Assembly: GCA_024226555.1 (NCBI GenBank)
Contig: JAAELO010000526.1
Coordinates: forward strand, 1-33,431
Direction of reading: 5' to 3'
DNA length: 33,431 nt
Source: Desulfobacterales bacterium
GTDB taxonomy: Bacteria; Desulfobacterota; Desulfobacteria; Desulfobacterales; JAAELO01
A program made the position numbers and the translations under genes. This document shows, piece by piece, positions 1-5,610 of the stretch; the first letter of the stretch is position 1, and every line of letters starts with the position of its first letter. Below the pieces are notes generated by a model that was not told the DNA's origin, ran no database searches, and saw only the letters and a list, made by a program, of their open reading frames with translations.

Positions 1-47
1 AAAAAATGCTGGTAAGGTTAGAAACCTTAATAAATGAGAGGACATAA
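1..47 (+). CDS. 3' end of the TM/coiled-coil lysis protein (partial, continues from 33337)
   Basis: Read circularly, this is the last part of the gene annotated at 32996-33337. The frame begins at base 3 and runs to the TAA at 45-47, which overlaps the amidase ATG by one base. It is a duplicate view caused by the terminal overlap, not a separate gene. Confidence 0.9.
   Translation, partial: KMLVRLETLINERT
13..29 (+). other. 7-bp hairpin upstream of the amidase ribosome-binding site
   Basis: Bases 13-19 (TAAGGTT) pair perfectly with 23-29 (AACCTTA) around an AGA triloop. It lies inside the end of the upstream gene, about 7 nt before the GAGAGGA ribosome-binding site of the amidase at 47. It could modulate coupling between the two lysis genes. 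The helix is short and may be coincidental. Confidence 0.35.
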
Positions 48-751
48 TGAATAATTTTGATAAAATAGCAGAAAGTGTAAAAGATGCTAAAAGATTTGAT
101 GAATATATAATAAGAAATTTAGAAGAATATACCCAAAAAGGTATAAAAAATATAGCTTCTTATTTAGCAAAAGAAATAAAGAAGGTGGACGGCAAAGAGT
201 ATCCAGTAGGAATTGAGAAAGAGATACTAATAATTGACATGATTGGAAAGCTGAGAACAAATGGGAAATATCCTGATAGACTAATGACAGCAATAGAACA
301 GGTCGTAATCCACCAAACTTGGGGAAAAGCATACAGATTGCGTAGTAATACAAAAGCGGTCAATGAATACCATATAAACGAATATAATTGGGCTGGTATT
401 GCATACCATCTTGTCATAGATTTAGATAGCTCAGGGGTTGAGCTTTGTAATGCTTTAGATACAATCACAAACGGAGCAGGAGGCAACAATAATAAAAAAT
501 CAATTCATATATTGGTATGTGGAAAGTTTGACTATATAGATAAAAATGGATCATTGGTTATTGGAGGACAAGCACCAACTTTAGACCAACTGGGAAGATT
601 GAAACAAACTATTGAATATATTATTAGTCGTTCAGATATTCCTAATGTCAAGGGTTGGGAGGATATTAAAGGGCATATTGATATTACGGGTAAAAGAAGT
701 TGTCCTGGAATAGTTGTAATGGAGAATTTAAAAAGATGGAGAAAAGAATAA
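47..751 (+). CDS. N-acetylmuramoyl-L-alanine amidase (Amidase_2/PGRP fold endolysin)
   Basis: Probable endolysin that cleaves the amide bond between N-acetylmuramic acid and the stem peptide. The 234-residue protein has an N-terminal helical region (about 1-80) and then an Amidase_2 domain. The zinc ligands expected for this family are visible: H89 in VVIHQ, H210 in GHIDI and C219 in the SCPG motif. WAGIAYHLVID (115-125) is the family's central strand, and PTLDQLG (177-183) precedes the last helix. No signal peptide is seen, so export would need a holin. The ATG overlaps the stop of the upstream TM/coiled-coil gene in the circular map, and GAGAGGA precedes it. The N-terminal extension may be a wall-binding part; no known binding repeat is recognisable. 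Confidence 0.85.
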   Translation: MNNFDKIAESVKDAKRFDEYIIRNLEEYTQKGIKNIASYLAKEIKKVDGKEYPVGIEKEILIIDMIGKLRTNGKYPDRLMTAIEQVVIHQTWGKAYRLRSNTKAVNEYHINEYNWAGIAYHLVIDLDSSGVELCNALDTITNGAGGNNNKKSIHILVCGKFDYIDKNGSLVIGGQAPTLDQLGRLKQTIEYIISRSDIPNVKGWEDIKGHIDITGKRSCPGIVVMENLKRWRKE

Positions 752-1740
752 GGCTTTATAAAGGTGATTGCTTAATTGAAAGCGAAAAAATAGAAAGCGG
801 GAGCGTTGATTTAATATTAACTGATTTGCCTTATGGAACTACTGCTTGTAGTTGGGACGAAATAATACCATTTGATGAATTATGGAATGTAATTTACAGA
901 ATATTAAGACCAAATGGTTTTATTGTTTTGACTGCATCACAACCATTTACAAGTAAATTAGTAAGTAGTAATATCAAAAACTTTAGTCATAATTGGGTAT
1001 GGAATAAAAAAAGAGGTACTGGTCACTTGTTAGCTAAAAAAAGACCAATGATGGCAAGCGAAGATATAGTTGTTTTTACTAATGAGCATAGTCACGATTT
1101 TACTTTTAAAAGTCCATTAAGAGCATACACAAAGAAATTATTTAAAAGTTTAGATAAAAAGAAAAAAGAAATATTTGCAGATATGGGAAATCAAAGCGTA
1201 TGTCATTTTATGAGAACTGAAAGCACTCAATTTAGTTTGTGTACTAAAAAATGCTATAACAGTTTAATTGAGTTATATAAAATAAATGATTTAGATTTTT
1301 TTATTGAATACGATAAATTGAAAAATGAAAATATAGAATGGCTTCAAAGCTTTCCAAGAACATATAACCCACAAATGAGAAAAAGAGAAAAAGCAAGAAA
1401 AAGCAAAATGAAATCATCATATAATACTTGTTATGGTGATTTAGGTGGTTATGATGGCGATATTTTAGAGAAAAAATACCCTATTAATATAATAGAATTT
1501 GACAAAAGTGGACACAATAATATGTTACACCACCCAACACAGAAACCTATTGAGCTACTCGAGTATTTAATAAAAACTTTTAGTAATGAAAATGATTTAG
1601 TAGTTGATCTCACTATGGGAAGCGGGTCAACCGGTGTTGCCTGCGTTAACACTAACAGAAACTTCATAGGTATAGAATTAGACAATAATTATTTTGAGAT
1701 AGCAAAAAAAAGAATATTAAATGGAGTAACAAATGAGTAA
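736..1740 (+). CDS. site-specific DNA methyltransferase, N6-adenine/N4-cytosine type (beta class)
   Basis: Protein of 334 residues. Catalytic motif IV DLPYG is at about 30-34, HPTQKP at about 266-271 and the SAM-binding motif I (DLTMGSGS) at about 291-298. Motif IV before motif I is the order of the beta class (N6_N4_Mtase, PF01555). The central region, about 100-250, is probably the target-recognition domain. I chose ATG 736 because GGAGA stands about 10 nt upstream and homology starts at once; an in-frame ATG at 700 would add 12 residues inside the amidase gene. The gene overlaps the amidase by 16 nt. No partner restriction gene is present, so it probably protects phage DNA or acts as an orphan methylase. 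The target site cannot be read from the sequence. Confidence 0.85.
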   Translation: MEKRIRLYKGDCLIESEKIESGSVDLILTDLPYGTTACSWDEIIPFDELWNVIYRILRPNGFIVLTASQPFTSKLVSSNIKNFSHNWVWNKKRGTGHLLAKKRPMMASEDIVVFTNEHSHDFTFKSPLRAYTKKLFKSLDKKKKEIFADMGNQSVCHFMRTESTQFSLCTKKCYNSLIELYKINDLDFFIEYDKLKNENIEWLQSFPRTYNPQMRKREKARKSKMKSSYNTCYGDLGGYDGDILEKKYPINIIEFDKSGHNNMLHHPTQKPIELLEYLIKTFSNENDLVVDLTMGSGSTGVACVNTNRNFIGIELDNNYFEIAKKRILNGVTNE

Positions 1741-1888
1741 AACAATAGAAGAATATATTATAAAATGTCCTCAATGTTCGCATCTAAACAGCACCTTTTC
1801 AGATGTTGTTCATGTTTGCGGAAACTGCAAACATATCATAGATGTTGTAGGTTTGAATAAAAAGTTAGATCAGGGGTTGACAAAATAG
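1733..1888 (+). CDS. zinc-ribbon mini-protein, 51 aa
   Basis: A small gene whose ATG overlaps the end of the methyltransferase. The product has two CxxC knuckles, CPQC at 12-15 and CGNC at 29-32, separated by 13 residues, which is the layout of a zinc ribbon. Function is unknown; such proteins often bind nucleic acid or a host enzyme. Its last codons (Leu-Thr-Lys-stop) are formed by the TTGACA box of promoter P1, so the gene's end and the promoter share sequence. There is no separate strong SD site, so translation is probably coupled to the upstream gene. Confidence 0.75.
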   Translation: MSKTIEEYIIKCPQCSHLNSTFSDVVHVCGNCKHIIDVVGLNKKLDQGLTK

Positions 1889-1904
1889 AAAAACTCATTA
1901 TCTT
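1877..1904 (+). promoter_or_regulatory. promoter P1 (TTGACA-N16-TATCTT)
   Basis: TTGACA at 1877-1882 is followed by 16 nt and TATCTT at 1899-1904, preceded by GGGG. The same two boxes at the same spacing occur at 2006, 6516 and 10758. The predicted start near 1911 falls exactly where a 5'/3'-pairing RNA begins (1912). No protein gene follows before the next promoter. Confidence 0.75.
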
Positions 1905-1911
1905 TATATAT

Positions 1912-1996
1912 GAGGTAACAATAGTTTAATGTAGCTACAAACAAAGCGGGAATGTCCAGTTGAGGGTGAAAATCCCTCTTGTTATCTCTTTTTTTA
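1912..1996 (+). ncRNA. putative structured small RNA, about 85 nt
   Basis: It begins at the predicted start of promoter P1 and ends in a T-run (T7ATTTT, 1989-2000) typical of intrinsic termination. The ends pair: GAGGTAACA (1912-1920) with TGTTATCTC (1980-1988), nine pairs including one G.U. Inside, GAGGG (1962-1966) pairs with CCCTC (1974-1978) around a seven-base loop, and GTAGCTAC (1931-1938) is a palindrome. No reading frame of useful size lies within it. The class is not recognised. It could act as an antisense or protein-binding RNA. Promoter, compact closed fold and terminator together make a real transcript likely; its function is unknown. Confidence 0.6.
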
Positions 1997-2005
1997 TTTT
2001 CCCCC

Positions 2006-2033
2006 TTGACAAATCTTAAAAATTGATTATCTT
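2006..2033 (+). promoter_or_regulatory. promoter P2 (TTGACA-N16-TATCTT)
   Basis: TTGACA at 2006-2011 and TATCTT at 2028-2033, spacer 16 nt, preceded by CCCCC. It directly abuts the T-run that ends the small RNA. The predicted start is near 2040. It drives the structured leader and the methyltransferase gene at 2239. Confidence 0.75.
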
Positions 2034-2040
2034 TTAATAT

Positions 2041-2238
2041 GATGACAAATTAAAAAAGGGATGTAAAACAATGCAGAGTTATCCTCTCTGCCTTCAACAA
2101 ATATTATGAAAAAGTGTAAAAATATATATCAAAAAAATAATAATAAATATACTTTCGGATTGACCTCCTAAAGTACCAGCTTCCTGTTTTTCCTTACACT
2201 TTTTAACAGGGGGCTGGTTTAAATAAAAAGTGGGTAGT
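2041..2238 (+). promoter_or_regulatory. structured leader E1 with a hairpin whose loop pairs upstream
   Basis: About 200 nt of untranslated leader between P2 and the methyltransferase start. Three pairings are visible. GCAGAG (2073-2078) pairs with CTCTGC (2086-2091). A 14-bp hairpin joins 2175-2188 to 2205-2218, with two U.G pairs in the middle. The 11 bases TTACACTTTTT (2194-2204) in its 16-nt loop are exactly complementary to AAAAAGTGTAA (2109-2119). The 3' half of that loop can instead pair with AAAAAGTG (2225-2232) just before the start codon. A pseudoknot or two-state switch controlling translation is possible. The remaining bases hold no gene. Confidence 0.6.
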
Positions 2239-2904
2239 ATGATAAATTGGTACAACATGGACTGCATGGACTTCATGAGAGATGTCCCGGATAATAAATA
2301 TGATTTAGCAATAGTTGACCCACCTTATGGGATTGGATGGGATGGGGACAACTTAAAAGAATATAACTCCACCTCTTGTGAAAGTTGGAAACATAGAAAA
2401 CCAAAAGGTTATACTGAGAAAAAATGGGATTCAGAAAAACCACCGATTGAATATTTTGAAGATTTGCAAAGAATATCTAAAAATCAGATTATATGGGGTG
2501 GAAATTATTTTACAAATATGTTGGAAGTTACTGGTTCTTGGATTGTGTGGGATAAACAAGTAGTAATGCCCACATTATCAGATGGGGAACTCGCTTGGTG
2601 TTCAATAAATAATTCTGTTAAAATTGCAAGATTTTTATGGGCTGGATATTTAAAATGCGAAAAAACAAACAGAATCCACCCAACCCAAAAACCAGTTGAA
2701 TTATATAGATGGCTCTTAAACAACTATGCAAAACCAGGAGATAAAATAATAGATACACATGGAGGTTCTGGAAGTATAGCACTTGCTTGTGATGTAGAAG
2801 GCTTTGATTTAGATATTATTGAACTGGACAAAGAGTATTTTGAAGATGCAAAGAAAAGGTTTGAGATACATAAAGAACAATTAACTTTATTTGACAATGT
2901 ATAA
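2239..2904 (+). CDS. DNA adenine-type methyltransferase (beta class), second copy of the function
   Basis: A compact methyltransferase of 221 residues. Motif IV DPPYG is at 27-31, HPTQKP at 147-152, and the SAM-binding motif I (DTHGGSGS) at 172-179. The order IV before I is again beta class. DPPY is the usual motif of N6-adenine enzymes. The target-recognition part between the motifs is short (about 110 residues), as in many phage methylases. ATG 2239 is preferred; an in-frame GTG at 2230 would add three residues, and neither has a strong SD site. It is the first gene behind promoter P2 and leader E1, so its synthesis is probably regulated. It shares little sequence with the methyltransferase at 736 beyond the motifs. 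Confidence 0.85.
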   Translation: MINWYNMDCMDFMRDVPDNKYDLAIVDPPYGIGWDGDNLKEYNSTSCESWKHRKPKGYTEKKWDSEKPPIEYFEDLQRISKNQIIWGGNYFTNMLEVTGSWIVWDKQVVMPTLSDGELAWCSINNSVKIARFLWAGYLKCEKTNRIHPTQKPVELYRWLLNNYAKPGDKIIDTHGGSGSIALACDVEGFDLDIIELDKEYFEDAKKRFEIHKEQLTLFDNV

Positions 2905-3325
2905 AAAAACACAATACAACAACCTCTTAAATGCCTATGATACTTCATTGGTTGCCGATGTTTCATACGGAACTATAAGAAAGTATATGCGAAAAGGGAA
3001 TATCCCTTATTTCATGCAACCACAAACAAAAAGGACAATATATTATATATACATCCTTTCTAAAAGAGTGCAAAGAATGATTGAGAAATATAAAAAGATG
3101 CACCAGTACCAAGATAAACATGTAGAGAATTACAAATACAAGGTTAATAAATTGGCAGAGAAGGATATAACCTTGCTGGATGCAAAAAACAGGCTTATTT
3201 TTGAGATTAGACACTATCTTGAACATCACAGCAAAGAGGAGGTGTATAACAAATACAAAGAAAAGATAGGATGCTTGTTTGAGAACGCAGAGGATGTATT
3301 GAATTATTATGGATTAGGAGGATAA
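2897..3325 (+). CDS. hypothetical protein with possible N-terminal helix-turn-helix
   Basis: Not recognised. The 142-residue product is basic, rich in Lys and Tyr, and mostly helical by composition. The first 45 residues (TSLVADVSYGTIRKYMRKGN) look like a small helix-turn-helix or excisionase-like fold in which a recognition helix follows a SYGT turn. The rest (about 60-130) is a charged helix. ATG 2897 overlaps the end of the methyltransferase by 8 nt without a clear SD site, which suggests translational coupling. A DNA-binding role is an inference. Confidence 0.6.
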   Translation: MYKKTQYNNLLNAYDTSLVADVSYGTIRKYMRKGNIPYFMQPQTKRTIYYIYILSKRVQRMIEKYKKMHQYQDKHVENYKYKVNKLAEKDITLLDAKNRLIFEIRHYLEHHSKEEVYNKYKEKIGCLFENAEDVLNYYGLGG

Positions 3326-3760
3326 ATGAAAAACTGTAAAGAATGTAATTTCAATTTCTTCCAAAGGTTAATAGCTTGTAGGAATTGTAGAGGGAAAAAA
3401 GAAAATCAAAGTTGTATAAAATTAAAAAAATATGATAAATTGAAAGAAGAAATAAAAAAGAAAGATAAATTCAACTGGTTCAAATTAAAAAATCCTGATA
3501 GATTGGACAGGTGGAGTATAGGGCATTTTGGCTTAGGAATGATCGCAGGGATGTTGGCTGTTGTAAATCCATATATTGGCTTCACAGCGTTTAATTTAAT
3601 CCTTTTATGGGAGTTTATTGAATACTGGTTGTCACAAAAAGTGGATGCTGAGAAATACTGGCTTGATCCTGCAGGAATATCTTTAACTGACATGTGCCTT
3701 GATTGTTTAGGTTTTGCAGTTGTACTTATTTTCTCAGGTGTTTTTAATTGGAGGGTTTGA
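3326..3760 (+). CDS. membrane protein with N-terminal zinc-binding cysteines
   Basis: The protein has 144 residues. CxxC pairs at C4/C7 and C18/C21 suggest a small zinc knuckle. A basic linker follows, then hydrophobic segments at about 65-80, 84-99 and 124-141. The pattern GHFGLG, WEFIE and a later TDMxxDxxG resembles small integral membrane proteins found widely in bacteria; no function is assigned. AGGAGG stands 5 nt before the ATG, a strong site. The last 15 codons are duplicated about 330 bp downstream. Two or three membrane spans next to lysis-type genes make a holin-like role conceivable but unproven. Confidence 0.65.
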   Translation: MKNCKECNFNFFQRLIACRNCRGKKENQSCIKLKKYDKLKEEIKKKDKFNWFKLKNPDRLDRWSIGHFGLGMIAGMLAVVNPYIGFTAFNLILLWEFIEYWLSQKVDAEKYWLDPAGISLTDMCLDCLGFAVVLIFSGVFNWRV

Positions 3761-3763
3761 ATG
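3713..3763 (+). repeat. imperfect 50-bp direct repeat, copy A
   Basis: It matches 4042-4091 over about 50 bases with few differences. It encodes the C-terminal FAVVLIFSGVF plus the ribosome-binding site of the next gene. See the second copy for the consequence. Confidence 0.85.
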
Positions 3764-3940
3764 AAAAGAAATAAAATTGCAGCAGCAAGAGCAACAATAG
3801 AAATAATGGAAAGGATAGCAAAAGCGAAGGTAGCAGCAGCAATAATAAAAATAATAAATGATTTTATGATACCTAAAACTAATGATAAAATTAAAATTAA
3901 AGATGAGATATACACAATAATAAAGGCAGAAAAACATTGA
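3761..3940 (+). CDS. small basic helical protein, 59 aa, unknown function
   Basis: Preceded by GGAGGG at 8 nt. The product is rich in Ala, Ile and Lys and would form an amphipathic helix over about 5-35; the second half is mixed charged. No motif is recognised. The reverse strand has a long open frame here, but it is a by-product of the Ala/Ile-rich codons. The gene fits the pattern of short, separately initiated accessory genes in this stretch. Confidence 0.55.
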   Translation: MKRNKIAAARATIEIMERIAKAKVAAAIIKIINDFMIPKTNDKIKIKDEIYTIIKAEKH

Positions 3941-4089
3941 GAATAACTAAAAATTTATATATACAGTTTGGAATATCAGGCTGGATTAAGCTATATAAGA
4001 TTGGGGCTGTTTGGAGAAATTTAAACGAATATCCATTATGCTTTGCAGTTGTTCTTATTTTCTCAGGTGTTTTTAAGTGGAGGTTTTGA
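3937..4089 (+). CDS. short ORF carrying a duplicated membrane-protein tail (possible remnant)
   Basis: An open frame of 50 codons starting at TTG 3937, with only a weak purine-rich site before it. Its C-terminus CFAVVLIFSGVFKWRF repeats the end of the membrane protein at 3326 almost exactly. The first 30 residues are unlike that protein. It may be a real single-span membrane peptide, or debris from a duplication that mainly delivered the ribosome-binding cassette for the gene at 4089. Its TGA overlaps that ATG by one base. Confidence 0.35.
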   Translation: MRITKNLYIQFGISGWIKLYKIGAVWRNLNEYPLCFAVVLIFSGVFKWRF

Positions 4090-4091
4090 TG
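4042..4091 (+). repeat. imperfect 50-bp direct repeat, copy B
   Basis: Second copy of the sequence at 3713-3763, ending in GGAGGTTTTGATG, which serves as SD site plus start codon. The same 13 bases occur exactly at 4289-4301 and 4645-4657, so the right end of this repeat is a recurring initiation cassette. Confidence 0.85.
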
Positions 4092-4283
4092 GATGAATAT
4101 ATAAAAAAAGATATTCCAAAAGAAATTAAACAGGAGGGCGTGTGTTATGTATCACGACCAAAACCAGATGAACTCAACGGCACAACTTCTTGTAATAACT
4201 TTATAGGGAAAGACCAACTCCAATTAGGGTGGTTGGATAGATGCCCTTATTGCGGAAGAAAATTAAAAATGATATGGAATTAA
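4089..4283 (+). CDS. zinc-knuckle mini-protein with CPYCG motif, 64 aa
   Basis: ATG 4089 stands 5 nt after GGAGG in the repeated cassette; a GTG at 4077 would put the SD site inside the gene and is rejected. The C-terminal half contains RCPYCGRKLK, a half zinc ribbon, with upstream cysteines (C19 and C35 by my count) that could complete the site. CPYCGRKL-ending mini-proteins are common in phages, where most are of unknown function. Confidence 0.65.
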   Translation: MDEYIKKDIPKEIKQEGVCYVSRPKPDELNGTTSCNNFIGKDQLQLGWLDRCPYCGRKLKMIWN

Positions 4284-4298
4284 AAAGTGGAGGTTTTG

Positions 4299-4460
4299 AT
4301 GGTTTTAAAAGAATTAAATAATATTTGCGAAGGACTATATGAAGGGGATATTTTAACAATTAATAACATTAAATATAAAATTGTAAATACTGAATGTAGT
4401 TTTAAAAGTTATGAAAAGAAAGCTGAAATTGTTAAAGTTTATAAATTAGAGAGGGTTTAG
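4299..4460 (+). CDS. small protein of unknown function, 53 aa
   Basis: The start is set by the third use of GGAGGTTTTGATG (4289-4301). The product has the alternating pattern of a small beta-barrel (GDILTINNIKYKIV followed by a second strand pair ending EIVKVYKLE). No family is recognised; the GDI..IN..KYKIV pattern resembles small OB- or SH3-like folds. Confidence 0.55.
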   Translation: MVLKELNNICEGLYEGDILTINNIKYKIVNTECSFKSYEKKAEIVKVYKLERV

Positions 4461-4461
4461 A

Positions 4462-4662
4462 ATGAAGATAATAAAACTTAAAACAACAGATATTGAAACA
4501 GAAGAAGTGCCAACAGAATTTGTAAATTGGGTATGCCCAGAATGTGGGAAGATACAAAGAACAATAGAATGGAACATAGAGAATGAGGAATTGTGGTGTT
4601 TAAAATGTAAAATAGCTTTTAAAATTTCATGGGAAAACATAAACGGAGGTTTTGATGACTGA
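4462..4662 (+). CDS. zinc-ribbon protein, 66 aa
   Basis: Two CxxC knuckles, CPECG at about 25-29 and CLKC at 46-49, separated by a WNIENEELW strand pair, give a classic zinc-ribbon layout. The ATG follows a GAGAGGG site. The end of the gene contains the GGAGG site of the lytic transglycosylase, so the two are probably translated together. Function is unknown. Confidence 0.65.
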   Translation: MKIIKLKTTDIETEEVPTEFVNWVCPECGKIQRTIEWNIENEELWCLKCKIAFKISWENINGGFDD

Positions 4663-5212
4663 AAAGCAACATACTTTTAATTTTATTACAGTAGCTATAT
4701 TATTTATTATTTTAACTATTGTATTGAATATTCAATCTAATAGACAACCCACAACTAACAAGACAAAAACAATCATAGATACAATATATATTCCTACTAC
4801 AACCTTTGACACAATCCAAGCGAAAAACTGGCTGTATTCCAAAGCAGGCTCAGAAAGAGATAGTATTATAATTGCTGCTGTATATCATTCAGACAGCTTA
4901 ATTAATCCAGTAACGAGAATATTAGCTATATGTTATTTAGAAACAAGATTCAAACAAGGGATCATAAACAGTGCTTCAGGTGCTAAAGGTTTAATGCAAG
5001 TTCTCAGATCTTCAGCAATAGCCTGTGGATTGAATTATGACAGCCTTAATAATATTGACTATGAGATATTAGCAGGGTGTAGAGTAATGAGAGTGCATTA
5101 TAGCTTCAGCAAGACCTTAAATGGTGCTATTAAAGGATATTCAGGAGGAGCTTATTCAATATGGAAGTTAGCAGATACAGAAAGGAATAGAGTTTGGGGG
5201 TTTTTGTTTTGA
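4655..5212 (+). CDS. membrane-anchored lytic transglycosylase (SLT fold)
   Basis: The 185-residue protein has one N-terminal membrane segment (about 8-26), a linker with DTI repeats, and an SLT-type domain from about 85. The catalytic glutamate is E96 in CYLETRFKQG, followed by ASGAKGLMQV (107-116), the family's second motif, and AIKGYSGG (158-165), a version of the usual AYNaG motif. It would cleave the MurNAc-GlcNAc glycosidic bond from the outer face of the inner membrane. A role at lysis or cell exit is likely; it sits in the accessory region, far from the amidase. ATG 4655 has GGAGG 6 nt upstream. Confidence 0.8.
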   Translation: MTEKQHTFNFITVAILFIILTIVLNIQSNRQPTTNKTKTIIDTIYIPTTTFDTIQAKNWLYSKAGSERDSIIIAAVYHSDSLINPVTRILAICYLETRFKQGIINSASGAKGLMQVLRSSAIACGLNYDSLNNIDYEILAGCRVMRVHYSFSKTLNGAIKGYSGGAYSIWKLADTERNRVWGFLF

Positions 5213-5610
5213 GAAAAGAATTAAGAATAAAAGTTTGGGAGAAATACAATAAGCATTGTTCTTATTGTGGAAAGACATTAGCATATAAAGAAATGCAAGT
5301 TGATCATTTATTCCCAAAACATTTAACGCATTTATTAGAAAATAATAAATTAAAAAAGTTATTAAACATTGACATTAGTAACATTAATAGTTTTACAAAT
5401 TTAATGCCAAGTTGCAGAAGGTGCAACTATTACAAAGGAGGGATGCAATTAGAAGATTATAGAAAATATATGTTATCTTTGCATAGTAGAATTAAAAAAG
5501 ATTATAAATTTAAAGTTGCTATAGACTACAAAATACTAATTGTTAGTAAATTTGATGGTAAATTTTATTTTGAAAGAACAAAAGATGAATGGAGGTTTTT
5601 GTTTAAATGA
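5209..5610 (+). CDS. HNH endonuclease
   Basis: The 133-residue protein has the zinc-stabilised HNH layout. CSYCG is at 17-21, VDHLFPK at 31-37 with H33 as the likely general base, NLMPSCRRCNYYKG holds N64 and the second CxxC (C69/C72), and the rest is C-terminal strands. I chose TTG 5209, which overlaps the transglycosylase stop and lies 8 nt after GGGGG; an earlier TTG at 5194 would overlap more and waste that site. It is a free-standing nuclease, probably a homing-type element or a DNA-processing enzyme. It is not next to the terminase genes, so a packaging role is less likely. Confidence 0.8.
   Translation: MRKELRIKVWEKYNKHCSYCGKTLAYKEMQVDHLFPKHLTHLLENNKLKKLLNIDISNINSFTNLMPSCRRCNYYKGGMQLEDYRKYMLSLHSRIKKDYKFKVAIDYKILIVSKFDGKFYFERTKDEWRFLFK

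Larger units (their letters stand above)
1..141. repeat. 141-bp direct terminal repeat, left copy
   Basis: These bases are identical to 33291-33431. The overlap is typical of a circular or circularly permuted genome cut open by a de Bruijn assembler (141 is a commonly used k-mer size), so the unit length is 33,290 bp. A genuine short terminal repeat cannot be excluded from sequence alone, but the repeat has no end-like features and simply runs through two adjoining genes. Confidence 0.95.

Noticed and set aside
1945-1978. The segment with GGGAA and GGGTGAAAATCC resembles the core of a cobalamin riboswitch.
   Set aside because: The downstream conserved blocks of that riboswitch are missing, the RNA is too short and ends in a T-run, and no gene follows before the next promoter.
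3406-3915. Long open frame on the minus strand with hydrophobic product.
   Set aside because: It is antisense to two well-supported + strand genes, has no SD site, and its hydrophobicity mirrors the Lys/Ile/Asn codons opposite.
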